A stretch of DNA of 64,000 nucleotides from Cinclus cinclus (Eukaryota > Chordata > Aves > Passeriformes > Cinclidae): assembly GCF_963662255.1 (NCBI RefSeq), contig NW_026912196.1, positions 136,501 through 200,500 on the forward strand, given 5' to 3'. Numbering within the stretch: position 1 is the first letter of the stretch; every line of letters begins with the position of its first letter. The notes below the pieces were generated by a model that saw only the letters and a program-made list of their open reading frames with translations, was not told the origin of the DNA and ran no database searches. The position numbers and the translations under genes were made by a program. This document shows, one piece after another, positions 22,065-35,854 of this stretch.

Positions 22065-23443
22065 GCAGGACAAATTTCTATGCTGGAACAGGATTGTCTG
22101 CGAGACAGCTCTCCGCAGCGCTAGTATTTGGCCAGGCTGAAATCAGCGCCACGGGAAGCCAATCTGACAAGCGGAGTGCAACGAGCGCGGCGATATGGGG
22201 CCACTTGGCAGGTGGCCGAAGAAAGACGGCTGCCCCGCGAATGGGGTGCCAGAAGGCAAGTTTCAGCAGGGCGTTGCGGGCGAGCTTAATGTGTAGCCGC
22301 AGTTGTTCTAGGCGAGATTGTAGCCGAGAAGCTTTCCGTCTCCATTCACGAGACAAGAAAAGCAGAACGCAATGGTCTAGAGGGTTGAGAAGAAAAGTGC
22401 TCGTAGCGAGCTCGTTGCGGCAGAAGCGAAAGCCAGGAGCAGCGTGCTCGCTGCGAGAAGTAGACGGCGCTTCGCCTCCTTGGGAAGGAAATGGCGTCTG
22501 GGCACAAATGGCAGCCAGCGAAGCTTCAGAACAGCAGGCTGTTCTGCTCAGCGTACGAGCCTGAAGTGAGTGGCAAGGGCTAAGGGGACAGTCCCAAGGC
22601 ATCTAGCTTTCCTGCTAGCAATGCCATTTCTACCCTGCTGTGGAAAACATTGTCCTCTGCCCTTCTGCTCCGAGAGGCAGAGAGCACCTCGGCAGACGCA
22701 GTGCAGAGGGAAAGGACACAGTATCCGAGGGAGCGTGACGCCGCTTAGGCGGGCAAAGCAGAAAGGTGCCGCCCGGCACTGGCTTTGACTCCCTGAGCTT
22801 CCTTGCTAGGACAGCAGCTGCCGAAAGCTGGCAACTAGGCTGCCAGAGTGCAGAATGTCGGCGGTCTGGCACACCTGCTTGCCGAAAGCCAGGATCAGCG
22901 AGACAGCGTGCTAGGCTCTGTTTCACAGCAACTTGGAGAACACGCCCTTGAAGAATGCCGTCTCTGTTCCGCAAAAGCTCTGCCACAGTGAAGGTGGAAG
23001 AAGCAGCCTGTGGCCACGGGCAGAGCTGGTCAACAGCTGCGCCTAACTTTCCCAAGCTGCGAGAGCATTCTCAGCCGAGTTCTGCTTTGACAGAGCTATT
23101 GCTGAACTTTTGCAGTCCCGGAGGCTGCTGAAACCAAGGCTGTGTTCTGCCTCTTCATTCTTGCCTTCCTGTGCTCCAGCGAGAAGTGAAGCTCTGGCAC
23201 GGCATTCAGCTTTGCCGCCTCTCTGCACGGAAAGCACTAGACAGAACTAGTGCGCTTCGTGCATGCTCTCTCCTCGCTTTTATGGTCACTGCTCTGCTTT
23301 TTGCTTGGCAGCGTTCCAAGGGTCCACGGCATACCTCTCGCACAGCGAGAGGTGGCCAGCGAGGAATACTTGCTGGCTTAAGTCGTTCCATGCTCAAGGC
23401 ATTCATCAGAGCAACACCATGGGGGAAAAGAGGGGGGAACATT
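22065..23443 (+). repeat. Repeat unit 17 (rare-variant carrier)
   Basis: Site string G-G-C-C-C-C-C-A with p442A (22506), p445T (22509), p809A (22873) and p867A (22931), matching unit 13 at every recurrent site. Private CpG to CpA change at 23358 (p1294). Confidence 0.97.
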
Positions 23444-24822
23444 GCAGGACAAATTTCTATGCTGGAACAGGATTGTCTGCGAGACAGCTCTCCGCAGCGC
23501 TAGTATTTGGCCAGGCTGAAATCAGCGCCACGGGAAGCCAATCTGACAAGCGGAGTGCAACGAGCGCGGCGATATGGGGCCACTTGGCAGGTGGCCGAAG
23601 AAAGACGGCTGCCCCGCGAATGGGGTGCCAGAAGGCAAGTTTCAGCAGGGCGTTGCGGGCGAGCTTAATGTGTAGCCGCAGTTGTTCTAGGCGAGATTGT
23701 AGCCGAGAAGCTTTCCGTCTCCATTCACGAGACAAGAAAAGCAGAACGCAATGGTCTAGAGGGTTGAGAAGAAAAGTGCTCGTAGCGAGCTCGTTGCGGC
23801 AGAAGCGAAAGCCAGGAGCAGCGTGCTCGCTGCGAGAAGTAGACGGCGCTTCGCCTCCTTGGGAAGGAAATGGCGTCTGGGCACGAACGGCAGCCAGCGA
23901 AGCTTCAGAACAGCAGGCTGTTCTGCTCAGCGTACGAGCCTGAAGTGAGTGGCAAGGGCTAAGGGGACAGTCCCAAGGCATCTAGCTTTCCTGCTAGCAA
24001 TGCCATTTCTACCCTGCTGTGGAAAACATTGTCCTCTGCCCTTCTGCTCCGAGAGGCAGAGAGCACCTCGGCAGACGCAGTGCAGAGGGAAAGGACACAC
24101 TATCCGAGGGAGCGTGACGCCGCTTAGGCGGGCAAAGCAGAAAGGTGCCGCCCGGCACTGGCTTTGACTCCCTGAGCTTCCTTGCTAGGACAGCAGCTGC
24201 CGAAAGCTGGCAACTAGGCTGCCAGAGTGCAGAATGTCGGCGGTCTGGCACGCCTGCTTGCCGAAAGCCAGGATCAGCGAGACAGCGTGCTAGGCTCTGT
24301 TTCACAGCACCTTGGAGAACACGCCCTTGAAGAATGCCGTCTCTGTTCCGCAAAAGCTCTGCCACAGTGAAGGTGGAAGAAGCAGCCTGTGGCCACGGGC
24401 AGAGCTGGTCAACAGCTGCGCCTAACTTTCCCAAGCTGCGAGAGCATTCTCAGCCGAGTTCTGCTTTGACAGAGCTATTGCTGAACTTTTGCAGTCCCGG
24501 AGGCTGCTGAAACCAAGGCTGTGTTCTGCCTCTTCATTCTTGCCTTCCTGTGCTCCAGCGAGAAGTGAAGCTCTGGCACGGCATTCAGCTTTGCCGCCTC
24601 TCTGCACGGAAAGCACTAGACAGAACTAGTGTGCTTCGTGCATGCTCTCTCCTCGCTTTTATGGTCACTGCTCTGCTTTTTGCTTGGCAGCGTTCCAAGG
24701 GTCCACGGCATACCTCTCGCACAGCGAGAGGTGGCCGGCGAGGAATATTTGCTGGCTTAAGTCGTTCCATGCTCAAGGCATTCATCAGAGCAACACCATG
24801 GGGGAAAAGAGGGGGGAACATT
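23444..24822 (+). repeat. Repeat unit 18
   Basis: Site string C-G-C-T-C-C-T-A, shared with units 9 and 46. No private change seen. Confidence 0.97.
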
Positions 24823-26201
24823 GCAGGACAAATTTCTATGCTGGAACAGGATTGTCTGCGAGACAGCTCTCCGCAGCGCTAGTATTTGGCCAGGCTGAAA
24901 TCAGCGCCACGGGAAGCCAATCTGACAAGCGGAGTGCAACGAGCGCGGCGATATGGGGCCACTTGGCAGGTGGCCGAAGAAAGACGGCTGCCCCGCGAAT
25001 GGGGTGCCAGAAGGCAAGTTTCAGCAGGGCGTTGCGGGCGAGCTTAATGTGTAGCCGCAGTTGTTCTAGGCGAGATTGTAGCCGAGAAGCTTTCCGTCTC
25101 CATTCACGAGACAAGAAAAGCAGAACGCAATGGTCTAGAGGGTTGAGAAGAAAAGTGCTCGTAGCGAGCTCGTTGCGGCAGAAGCGAAAGCCAGGAGCAG
25201 CGTGCTCGCTGCGAGAAGTAGACGGCGCTTCGCCTCCTTGGGAAGGAAATGGCGTCTGGGCACGAACGGCAGCCAGCGAAGCTTCAGAACAGCAGGCTGT
25301 TCTGCTCAGCGTACGAGCCTGAAGTGAGTGGCAAGGGCTAAGGGGACAGTCCCAAGGCATCTAGCTTTCCTGCTAGCAATGCCATTTCTACCCTGCTGTG
25401 GAAAACATTGTCCTCTGCCCTTCTGCTCCGAGAGGCAGAGAGCACCTCGGCAGACGCAGTGCAGAGGGAAAGGACACACTATCCGAGGGAGCGTGACGCC
25501 GCTTAGGCAGGCAAAGCAGAAAGGTGCCGCCCGGCACTGGCTTTGACTCCCTGAGCTTCCTTGCTAGGACAGCAGCTGCCGAAAGCTGGCAACTAGGCTG
25601 CCAGAGTGCAGAATGTCGGCGGTCTGGCACGCCTGCTTGCCGAAAGCCAGGATCAGCGAGACAGCGTGCTAGGCTCTGTTTCACAGCACCTTGGAGAACA
25701 CGCCCTTGAAGAATGCCGTCTCTGTTCCGCAAAAGCTCTGCCACAGTGAAGGTGGAAGAAGCAGCCTGTGGCCACGGGCAGAGCTGGTCAACAGCTGCGC
25801 CTAACTTTCCCAAGCTGCGAGAGCATTCTCAGCCGAGTTCTGCTTTGACAGAGCTATTGCTGAACTTTTGCAGTCCCGGAGGCTGCTGAAACCAAGGCTG
25901 TGTTCTGCCTCTTCATTCTTGCCTTCCTGTGCTCCAGCGAGAAGTGAAGCTCTGGCACGGCATTCAGCTTTGCCGCCTCTCTGCACGGAAAGCACTAGAC
26001 AGAACTAGTGCGCTTCGTGCATGCTCTCTCCTCGCTTTTATGGTCACTGCTCTGCTTTTTGCTTGGCAGCGTTCCAAGGGTCCACGGCATACCTCTCGCA
26101 CAGCGAGAGGTGGCCGGCGAGGAATATTTGCTGGCTTAAGTCGTTCCATGCTCCAGGCATTCATCAGAGCAACACCATGGGGGAAAAGAGGGGGGAACAT
26201 T
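24823..26201 (+). repeat. Repeat unit 19
   Basis: Site string C-A-C-C-C-C-T-C, unique. First unit with C at p1332 (base 26154), an allele confined to units 19-36. Confidence 0.97.
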
Positions 26202-27580
26202 GCAGGACAAATTTCTATGCTGGAACAGGATTGTCTGCGAGACAGCTCTCCGCAGCGCTAGTATTTGGCCAGGCTGAAATCAGCGCCACGGGAAGCCAAT
26301 CTGACAAGCGGAGTGCAACGAGCGCGGCGATATGGGGCCACTTGGCAGGTGGCCGAAGAAAGACGGCTGCCCCGCGAATGGGGTGCCAGAAGGCAAGTTT
26401 CAGCAGGGCGTTGCGGGCGAGCTTAATGTGTAGCCGCAGTTGTTCTAGGCGAGATTGTAGCCGAGAAGCTTTCCGTCTCCATTCACGAGACAAGAAAAGC
26501 AGAACGCAATGGTCTAGAGGGTTGAGAAGAAAAGTGCTCGTAGCGAGCTCGTTGCGGCAGAAGCGAAAGCCAGGAGCAGCGTGCTCGCTGCGAGAAGTAG
26601 ACGGCGCTTCGCCTCCTTGGGAAGGAAATGGCGTCTGGGCACGAACGGCAGCCAGCGAAGCTTCAGAACAGCAGGCTGTTCTGCTCAGCGTACGAGCCTG
26701 AAGTGAGTGGCAAGGGCTAAGGGGACAGTCCCAAGGCATCTAGCTTTCCTGCTAGCAATGCCATTTCTACCCTGCTGTGGAAAACATTGTCCTCTGCCCT
26801 TCTGCTCCGAGAGGCAGAGAGCACCTCGGCAGACGCAGTGCAGAGGGAAAGGACACACTATCCGAGGGAGCGTGACGCCGCTTAGGCAGGCAAAGCAGAA
26901 AGGTGCCGCCCGGCACTGGCTTTGACTCCCTGAGCTTCCTTGCTAGGACAGCAGCTGCCGAAAGCTGGCAACTAGGCTGCCAGAGTGCAGAATGTCGGCG
27001 GTCTGGCACGCCTGCTTGCCGAAAGCCAGGATCAGCGAGACAGCGTGCTAGGCTCTGTTTCACAGCACCTTGGAGAACACGCCCTTGAAGAATGCCGTCT
27101 CTGTTCCGCAAAAGCTCTGCCACAGTGAAGGTGGAAGAAGCAGCCTGTGGCCACGGGCAGAGCTGGTCAACAGCTGCGCCTAACTTTCCCAAGCTGCGAG
27201 AGCATTCTCAGCCGAGTTCTGCTTTGACAGAGCTATTGCTGAACTTTTGCAGTCCCGGAGGCTGCTGAAACCAAGGCTGTGTTCTGCCTCTTCATTCTTG
27301 CCTTCCTGTGCTCCAGCGAGAAGTGAAGCTCTGGCACGGCATTCAGCTTTGCCGCCTCTCTGCACGGAAAGCACTAGACAGAACTAGTGCGCTTCGTGCA
27401 TGCTCTGTCCTCGCTTTTATGGTCACTGCTCTGCTTTTTGCTTGGCAGCGTTCCAAGGGTCCACGGCATACCTCTCGCACAGCGAGAGGTGGCCGGCGAG
27501 GAATATTTGCTGGCTTAAGTCGTTCCATGCTCCAGGCATTCATCAGAGCAACACCATGGGGGAAAAGAGGGGGGAACATT
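26202..27580 (+). repeat. Repeat unit 20
   Basis: Site string C-A-C-C-G-C-T-C, unique. Differs from unit 19 only at p1206. Confidence 0.97.
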
Positions 27581-28959
27581 GCAGGACAAATTTCTATGCT
27601 GGAACAGGATTGTCTGCGAGACAGCTCTCCGCAGCGCTAGTATTTGGCCAGGCTGAAATCAGCGCCACGGGAAGCCAATCTGACAAGCGGAGTGCAACGA
27701 GCGCGGCGATATGGGGCCACTTGGCAGGTGGCCGAAGAAAGACGGCTGCCCCGCGAATGGGGTGCCAGAAGGCAAGTTTCAGCAGGGCGTTGCGGGCGAG
27801 CTTAATGTGTAGCCGCAGTTGTTCTAGGCGAGATTGTAGCCGAGAAGCTTTCCGTCTCCATTCACGAGACAAGAAAAGCAGAACGCAATGGTCTAGAGGG
27901 TTGAGAAGAAAAGTGCTCGTAGCGAGCTCGTTGCGGCAGAAGCGAAAGCCAGGAGCAGCGTGCTCGCTGCGAGAAGTAGACGGCGCTTCGCCTCCTTGGG
28001 AAGGAAATGGCGTCTGGGCACGAACGGCAGCCAGCGAAGCTTCAGAACAGCAGGCTGTTCTGCTCAGCGTACGAGCCTGAAGTGAGTGGCAAGGGCTAAG
28101 GGGACAGTCCCAAGGCATCTAGCTTTCCTGCTAGCAATGCCATTTCTACCCTGCTGTGGAAAACATTGTCCTCTGCCCTTCTGCTCCGAGAGGCAGAGAG
28201 CACCTCGGCAGACGCAGTGCAGAGGGAAAGGACACACTATCCGAGGGAGCGTGACGCCGCTTAGGCGGGCAAAGCAGAAAGGTGCCGCCCGGCACTGGCT
28301 TTGACTCCCTGAGCTTCCTTGCTAGGACAGCAGCTGCCGAAAGCTGGCAACTAGGCTGCCAGAGTGCAGAATGTCGGCGGTCTGGCACGCCTGCTTGCCG
28401 AAAGCCAGGATCAGCGAGACAGCGTGCTAGGCTCTGTTTCACAGCACCTTGGAGAACACGCCCTTGAAGAATGCCGTCTCTGTTCCGCAAAAGCTCTGCC
28501 ACAGTGAAGGTGGAAGAAGCAGCCTGTGGCCACGGGCAGAGCTGGTCAACAGCTGCGCCTAACTTTCCCAAGCTGCGAGAGCATTCTCAGCCGAGTTCTG
28601 CTTTGACAGAGCTATTGCTGAACTTTTGCAGTCCCGGAGGCTGCTGAAACCAAGGCTGTGTTCTGCCTCTTCATTCTTGCCTTCCTGTGCTCCAGCGAGA
28701 AGTGAAGCTCTGGCACGGCATTCAGCTTTGCCGCCTCTCTGCACGGAAAGCACTAGACAGAACTAGTGCGCTTCGTGCATGCTCTCTCCTCGCTTTTATG
28801 GTCACTGCTCTGCTTTTTGCTTGGCAGCGTTCCAAGGGTCCACGGCATACCTCTCGCACAGCGAGAGGTGGCCGGCGAGGAATACTTGCTGGCTTAAGTC
28901 GTTCCATGCTCAAGGCATTCATCAGAGCAACACCATGGGGGAAAAGAGGGGGGAACATT
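27581..28959 (+). repeat. Repeat unit 21
   Basis: Site string C-G-C-C-C-C-C-A, unique. Differs from unit 24 only at p687 among the eight sites. Confidence 0.97.
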
Positions 28960-30338
28960 GCAGGACAAATTTCTATGCTGGAACAGGATTGTCTGCGAGA
29001 CAGCTCTCCGCAGCGCTAGTATTTGGCCAGGCTGAAATCAGCGCCACGGGAAGCCAATCTGACAAGCGGAGTGCAACGAGCGCGGCGATATGGGGCCACT
29101 TGGCAGGTGGCCGAAGAAAGACGGCTGCCCCGCGAATGGGGTGCCAGAAGGCAAGTTTCAGCAGGGCGTTGCGGGCGAGCTTAATGTGTAGCCGCAGTTG
29201 TTCTAGGCGAGATTGTAGCCGAGAAGCTTTCCGTCTCCATTCACGAGACAAGAAAAGCAGAACGCAATGGTCTAGAGGGTTGAGAAGAAAAGTGCTCGTA
29301 GCGAGCTCGTTGCGGCAGAAGCGAAAGCCAGGAGCAGCGTGCTCGCTGCGAGAAGTAGACGGCGCTTCGCCTCCTTGGGAAGGAAATGGCGTCTGGGCAC
29401 GAACGGCAGCCAGCGAAGCTTCAGAACAGCAGGCTGTTCTGCTCAGCGTACGAGCCTGAAGTGAGTGGCAAGGGCTAAGGGGACAGTCCCAAGGCATCTA
29501 GCTTTCCTGCTAGCAATGCCATTTCTACCCTGCTGTGGAAAACATTGTCCTCTGCCCTTCTGCTCCGAGAGGCAGAGAGCACCTCGGCAGACGCAGTGCA
29601 GAGGGAAAGGACACAGTATCCGAGGGAGCGTGACGCCGCTTAGGCGGGCAAAGCAGAAAGGTGCCGCCCGGCACTGGCTTTGACTCCCTGAGCTTCCTTG
29701 CTAGGACAGCAGCTGCCGAAAGCTGGCAACTAGGCTGCCAGAGTGCAGAATGTCGGCGGTCTGGCACGCCTGCTTGCCGAAAGCCAGGATCAGCGAGACA
29801 GCGTGCTAGGCTCTGTTTCACAGCACCTTGGAGAACACGCCCTTGAAGAATGCCGTCTCTGTTCCGCAAAAGCTCTGCCACAGTGAAGGTGGAAGAAGCA
29901 GCCTGTGGCCACGGGCAGAGCTGGTCAACAGCTGCGCCTAACTTTCCCAAGCTGCGAGAGCATTCTCAGCCGAGTTCTGCTTTGACAGAGCTATTGCTGA
30001 ACTTTTGCAGTCCCGGAGGCTGCTGAAACCAAGGCTGTGTTCTGCCTCTTCATTCTTGCCTTCCTGTGCTCCAGCGAGAAGTGAAGCTCTGGCACGGCAT
30101 TCAGCTTTGCCGCCTCTCTGCACGGAAAGCACTAGACAGAACTAGTGCGCTTCGTGCATGCTCTCTCCTCGCTTTTATGGTCACTGCTCTGCTTTTTGCT
30201 TGGCAGCGTTCCAAGGGTCCACGGCATACCTCTTGCACAGCGAGAGGTGGCCGGCGAGGAATACTTGCTGGCTTAAGTCGTTCCATGCTCAAGGCATTCA
30301 TCAGAGCAACACCATGGGGGAAAAGAGGGGGGAACATT
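28960..30338 (+). repeat. Repeat unit 22
   Basis: Site string G-G-C-C-C-T-C-A, shared with units 25 and 39. No private change seen. Confidence 0.97.
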
Positions 30339-31717
30339 GCAGGACAAATTTCTATGCTGGAACAGGATTGTCTGCGAGACAGCTCTCCGCAGCGCTAGTA
30401 TTTGGCCAGGCTGAAATCAGCGCCACGGGAAGCCAATCTGACAAGCGGAGTGCAACGAGCGCGGCGATATGGGGCCACTTGGCAGGTGGCCGAAGAAAGA
30501 CGGCTGCCCCGCGAATGGGGTGCCAGAAGGCAAGTTTCAGCAGGGCGTTGCGGGCGAGCTTAATGTGTAGCCGCAGTTGTTCTAGGCGAGATTGTAGCCG
30601 AGAAGCTTTCCGTCTCCATTCACGAGACAAGAAAAGCAGAACGCAATGGTCTAGAGGGTTGAGAAGAAAAGTGCTCGTAGCGAGCTCGTTGCGGCAGAAG
30701 CGAAAGCCAGGAGCAGCGTGCTCGCTGCGAGAAGTAGACGGCGCTTCGCCTCCTTGGGAAGGAAATGGCGTCTGGGCACGAACGGCAGCCAGCGAAGCTT
30801 CAGAACAGCAGGCTGTTCTGCTCAGCGTACGAGCCTGAAGTGAGTGGCAAGGGCTAAGGGGACAGTCCCAAGGCATCTAGCTTTCCTGCTAGCAATGCCA
30901 TTTCTACCCTGCTGTGGAAAACATTGTCCTCTGCCCTTCTGCTCCGAGAGGCAGAGAGCACCTCGGCAGACGCAGTGCAGAGGGAAAGGACACACTATCC
31001 GAGGGAGCGTGACGCCGCTTAGGCAGGCAAAGCAGAAAGGTGCCGCCCGGCACTGGCTTTGACTCCCTGAGCTTCCTTGCTAGGACAGCAGCTGCCGAAA
31101 GCTGGCAACTAGGCTGCCAGAGTGCAGAATGTCGGCGGTCTGGCACGCCTGCTTGCCGAAAGCCAGGATCAGCGAGACAGCGTGCTAGGCTCTGTTTCAC
31201 AGCACCTTGGAGAACACGCCCTTGAAGAATGCCGTCTCTGTTCCGCAAAAGCTCTGCCACAGTGAAGGTGGAAGAAGCAGCCTGTGGCCACGGGCAGAGC
31301 TGGTCAACAGCTGCGCCTAACTTTGCCAAGCTGCGAGAGCATTCTCAGCCGAGTTCTGCTTTGACAGAGCTATTGCTGAACTTTTGCAGTCCCGGAGGCT
31401 GCTGAAACCAAGGCTGTGTTCTGCCTCTTCATTCTTGCCTTCCTGTGCTCCAGCGAGAAGTGAAGCTCTGGCACGGCATTCAGCTTTGCCGCCTCTCTGC
31501 ACGGAAAGCACTAGACAGAACTAGTGCGCTTCGTGCATGCTCTCTCCTCGCTTTTATGGTCACTGCTCTGCTTTTTGCTTGGCAGCGTTCCAAGGGTCCA
31601 CGGCATACCTCTCGCACAGCGAGAGGTGGCCGGCGAGGAATATTTGCTGGCTTAAGTCGTTCCATGCTCAAGGCATTCATCAGAGCAACACCATGGGGGA
31701 AAAGAGGGGGGAACATT
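30339..31717 (+). repeat. Repeat unit 23
   Basis: Site string C-A-G-C-C-C-T-A, unique. Differs from unit 26 only at p1189 among the eight sites. Confidence 0.97.
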
Positions 31718-33096
31718 GCAGGACAAATTTCTATGCTGGAACAGGATTGTCTGCGAGACAGCTCTCGGCAGCGCTAGTATTTGGCCAGGCTGAAATCAGC
31801 GCCACGGGAAGCCAATCTGACAAGCGGAGTGCAACGAGCGCGGCGATATGGGGCCACTTGGCAGGTGGCCGAAGAAAGACGGCTGCCCCGCGAATGGGGT
31901 GCCAGAAGGCAAGTTTCAGCAGGGCGTTGCGGGCGAGCTTAATGTGTAGCCGCAGTTGTTCTAGGCGAGATTGTAGCCGAGAAGCTTTCCGTCTCCATTC
32001 ACGAGACAAGAAAAGCAGAACGCAATGGTCTAGAGGGTTGAGAAGAAAAGTGCTCGTAGCGAGCTCGTTGCGGCAGAAGCGAAAGCCAGGAGCAGCGTGC
32101 TCGCTGCGAGAAGTAGACGGCGCTTCGCCTCCTTGGGAAGGAAATGGCGTCTGGGCACGAACGGCAGCCAGCGAAGCTTCAGAACAGCAGGCTGTTCTGC
32201 TCAGCGTACGAGCCTGAAGTGAGTGGCAAGGGCTAAGGGGACAGTCCCAAGGCATCTAGCTTTCCTGCTAGCAATGCCATTTCTACCCTGCTGTGGAAAA
32301 CATTGTCCTCTGCCCTTCTGCTCCGAGAGGCAGAGAGCACCTCGGCAGACGCAGTGCAGAGGGAAAGGACACACTATCCGAGGGAGCGTGACGCCGCTTA
32401 GGCAGGCAAAGCAGAAAGGTGCCGCCCGGCACGGGCTTTGACTCCCTGAGCTTCCTTGCTAGGACAGCAGCTGCCGAAAGCTGGCAACTAGGCTGCCAGA
32501 GTGCAGAATGTCGGCGGTCTGGCACGCCTGCTTGCCGAAAGCCAGGATCAGCGAGACAGCGTGCTAGGCTCTGTTTCACAGCACCTTGGAGAACACGCCC
32601 TTGAAGAATGCCGTCTCTGTTCCGCAAAAGCTCTGCCACAGTGAAGGTGGAAGAAGCAGCCTGTGGCCACGGGCAGAGCTGGTCAACAGCTGCGCCTAAC
32701 TTTCCCAAGCTGCGAGAGCATTCTCAGCCGAGTTCTGCTTTGACAGAGCTATTGCTGAACTTTTGCAGTCCCGGAGGCTGCTGAAACCAAGGCTGTGTTC
32801 TGCCTCTTCATTCTTGCCTTCCTGTGCTCCAGCGAGAAGTGAAGCTCTGGCACGGCATTCAGCTTTGCCGCCTCTCTGCACGGAAAGCACTAGACAGAAC
32901 TAGTGCGCTTCGTGCATGCTCTCTCCTCGCTTTTATGGTCACTGCTCTGCTTTTTGCTTGGCAGCGTTCCAAGGGTCCACGGCATACCTCTCGCACAGCG
33001 AGAGGTGGCCGGCGAGGAATACTTGCTGGCTTAAGTCGTTCCATGCTCAAGGCATTCATCAGAGCAACACCATGGGGGAAAAGAGGGGGGAACATT
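31718..33096 (+). repeat. Repeat unit 24
   Basis: Site string C-A-C-C-C-C-C-A. Private changes C to G at 31767 (p50) and T to G at 32433 (p716). Confidence 0.97.
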
Positions 33097-34475
33097 GCAG
33101 GACAAATTTCTATGCTGGAACAGGATTGTCTGCGAGACAGCTCTCCGCAGCGCTAGTATTTGGCCAGGCTGAAATCAGCGCCACGGGAAGCCAATCTGAC
33201 AAGCGGAGTGCAACGAGCGCGGCGATATGGGGCCACTTGGCAGGTGGCCGAAGAAAGACGGCTGCCCCGCGAATGGGGTGCCAGAAGGCAAGTTTCAGCA
33301 GGGCGTTGCGGGCGAGCTTAATGTGTAGCCGCAGTTGTTCTAGGCGAGATTGTAGCCGATAAGCTTTCCGTCTCCATTCACGAGACAAGAAAAGCAGAAC
33401 GCAATGGTCTAGAGGGTTGAGAAGAAAAGTGCTCGTAGCGAGCTCGTTGCGGCAGAAGCGAAAGCCAGGAGCAGCGTGCTCGCTGCGAGAAGTAGACGGC
33501 GCTTCGCCTCCTTGGGAAGGAAATGGCGTCTGGGCACGAACGGCAGCCAGCGAAGCTTCAGAACAGCAGGCTGTTCTGCTCAGCGTACGAGCCTGAAGTG
33601 AGTGGCAAGGGCTAAGGGGACAGTCCCAAGGCATCTAGCTTTCCTGCTAGCAATGCCATTTCTACCCTGCTGTGGAAAACATTGTCCTCTGCCCTTCTGC
33701 TCCGAGAGGCAGAGAGCACCTCGGCAGACGCAGTGCAGAGGGAAAGGACACAGTATCCGAGGGAGCGTGACGCCGCTTAGGCGGGCAAAGCAGAAAGGTG
33801 CCGCCCGGCACTGGCTTTGACTCCCTGAGCTTCCTTGCTAGGACAGCAGCTGCCGAAAGCTGGCAACTAGGCTGCCAGAGTGCAGAATGTCGGCGGTCTG
33901 GCACGCCTGCTTGCCGAAAGCCAGGATCAGCGAGACAGCGTGCTAGGCTCTGTTTCACAGCACCTTGGAGAACACGCCCTTGAAGAATGCCGTCTCTGTT
34001 CCGCAAAAGCTCTGCCACAGTGAAGGTGGAAGAAGCAGCCTGTGGCCACGGGCAGAGCTGGTCAACAGCTGCGCCTAACTTTCCCAAGCTGCGAGAGCAT
34101 TCTCAGCCGAGTTCTGCTTTGACAGAGCTATTGCTGAACTTTTGCAGTCCCGGAGGCTGCTGAAACCAAGGCTGTGTTCTGCCTCTTCATTCTTGCCTTC
34201 CTGTGCTCCAGCGAGAAGTGAAGCTCTGGCACGGCATTCAGCTTTGCCGCCTCTCTGCACGGAAAGCACTAGACAGAACTAGTGCGCTTCGTGCATGCTC
34301 TCTCCTCGCTTTTATGGTCACTGCTCTGCTTTTTGCTTGGCAGCGTTCCAAGGGTCCACGGCATACCTCTTGCACAGCGAGAGGTGGCCGGCGAGGAATA
34401 CTTGCTGGCTTAAGTCGTTCCATGCTCAAGGCATTCATCAGAGCAACACCATGGGGGAAAAGAGGGGGGAACATT
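33097..34475 (+). repeat. Repeat unit 25
   Basis: Site string G-G-C-C-C-T-C-A, identical to unit 22. Private G to T at 33360 (p264) makes a TAA that cuts the 226-codon plus-strand frame to 148 codons. Confidence 0.97.
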
Positions 34476-35854
34476 GCAGGACAAATTTCTATGCTGGAAC
34501 AGGATTGTCTGCGAGACAGCTCTCCGCAGCGCTAGTATTTGGCCAGGCTGAAATCAGCGCCACGGGAAGCCAATCTGACAAGCGGAGTGCAACGAGCGCG
34601 GCGATATGGGGCCACTTGGCAGGTGGCCGAAGAAAGACGGCTGCCCCGCGAATGGGGTGCCAGAAGGCAAGTTTCAGCAGGGCGTTGCGGGCGAGCTTAA
34701 TGTGTAGCCGCAGTTGTTCTAGGCGAGATTGTAGCCGAGAAGCTTTCCGTCTCCATTCACGAGACAAGAAAAGCAGAACGCAATGGTCTAGAGGGTTGAG
34801 AAGAAAAGTGCTCGTAGCGAGCTCGTTGCGGCAGAAGCGAAAGCCAGGAGCAGCGTGCTCGCTGCGAGAAGTAGACGGCGCTTCGCCTCCTTGGGAAGGA
34901 AATGGCGTCTGGGCACGAACGGCAGCCAGCGAAGCTTCAGAACAGCAGGCTGTTCTGCTCAGCGTACGAGCCTGAAGTGAGTGGCAAGGGCTAAGGGGAC
35001 AGTCCCAAGGCATCTAGCTTTCCTGCTAGCAATGCCATTTCTACCCTGCTGTGGAAAACATTGTCCTCTGCCCTTCTGCTCCGAGAGGCAGAGAGCACCT
35101 CGGCAGACGCAGTGCAGAGGGAAAGGACACACTATCCGAGGGAGCGTGACGCCGCTTAGGCAGGCAAAGCAGAAAGGTGCCGCCCGGCACTGGCTTTGAC
35201 TCCCTGAGCTTCCTTGCTAGGACAGCAGCTGCCGAAAGCTGGCAACTAGGCTGCCAGAGTGCAGAATGTCGGCGGTCTGGCACGCCTGCTTGCCGAAAGC
35301 CAGGATCAGCGAGACAGCGTGCTAGGCTCTGTTTCACAGCACCTTGGAGAACACGCCCTTGAAGAATGCCGTCTCTGTTCCGCAAAAGCTCTGCCACAGT
35401 GAAGGTGGAAGAAGCAGCCTGTGGCCACGGGCAGAGCTGGTCAACAGCTGCGCCTAACTTTGCCAAGCTGCGAGAGCATTCTCAGCCGAGTTCTGCTTTG
35501 ACAGAGCTATTGCTGAACTTTTGCAGTCCCGGAGGCTGCTGAAACCAAGGCTGTGTTCTGCCTCTTCATTCTTGCCTTCCTGTGCTCCAGCGAGAAGTGA
35601 AGCTCTGGCACGGCATTCAGCTTTGCCGCCTCTCTGCACGGAAAGCACTAGACAGAACTAGTGTGCTTCGTGCATGCTCTCTCCTCGCTTTTATGGTCAC
35701 TGCTCTGCTTTTTGCTTGGCAGCGTTCCAAGGGTCCACGGCATACCTCTCGCACAGCGAGAGGTGGCCGGCGAGGAATATTTGATGGCTTAAGTCGTTCC
35801 ATGCTCAAGGCATTCATCAGAGCAACACCATGGGGGAAAAGAGGGGGGAACATT
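34476..35854 (+). repeat. Repeat unit 26
   Basis: Site string C-A-G-T-C-C-T-A. Private C to A at 35784 (p1309) makes a TGA at codon 37 of the 226-codon plus-strand frame. Confidence 0.97.
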
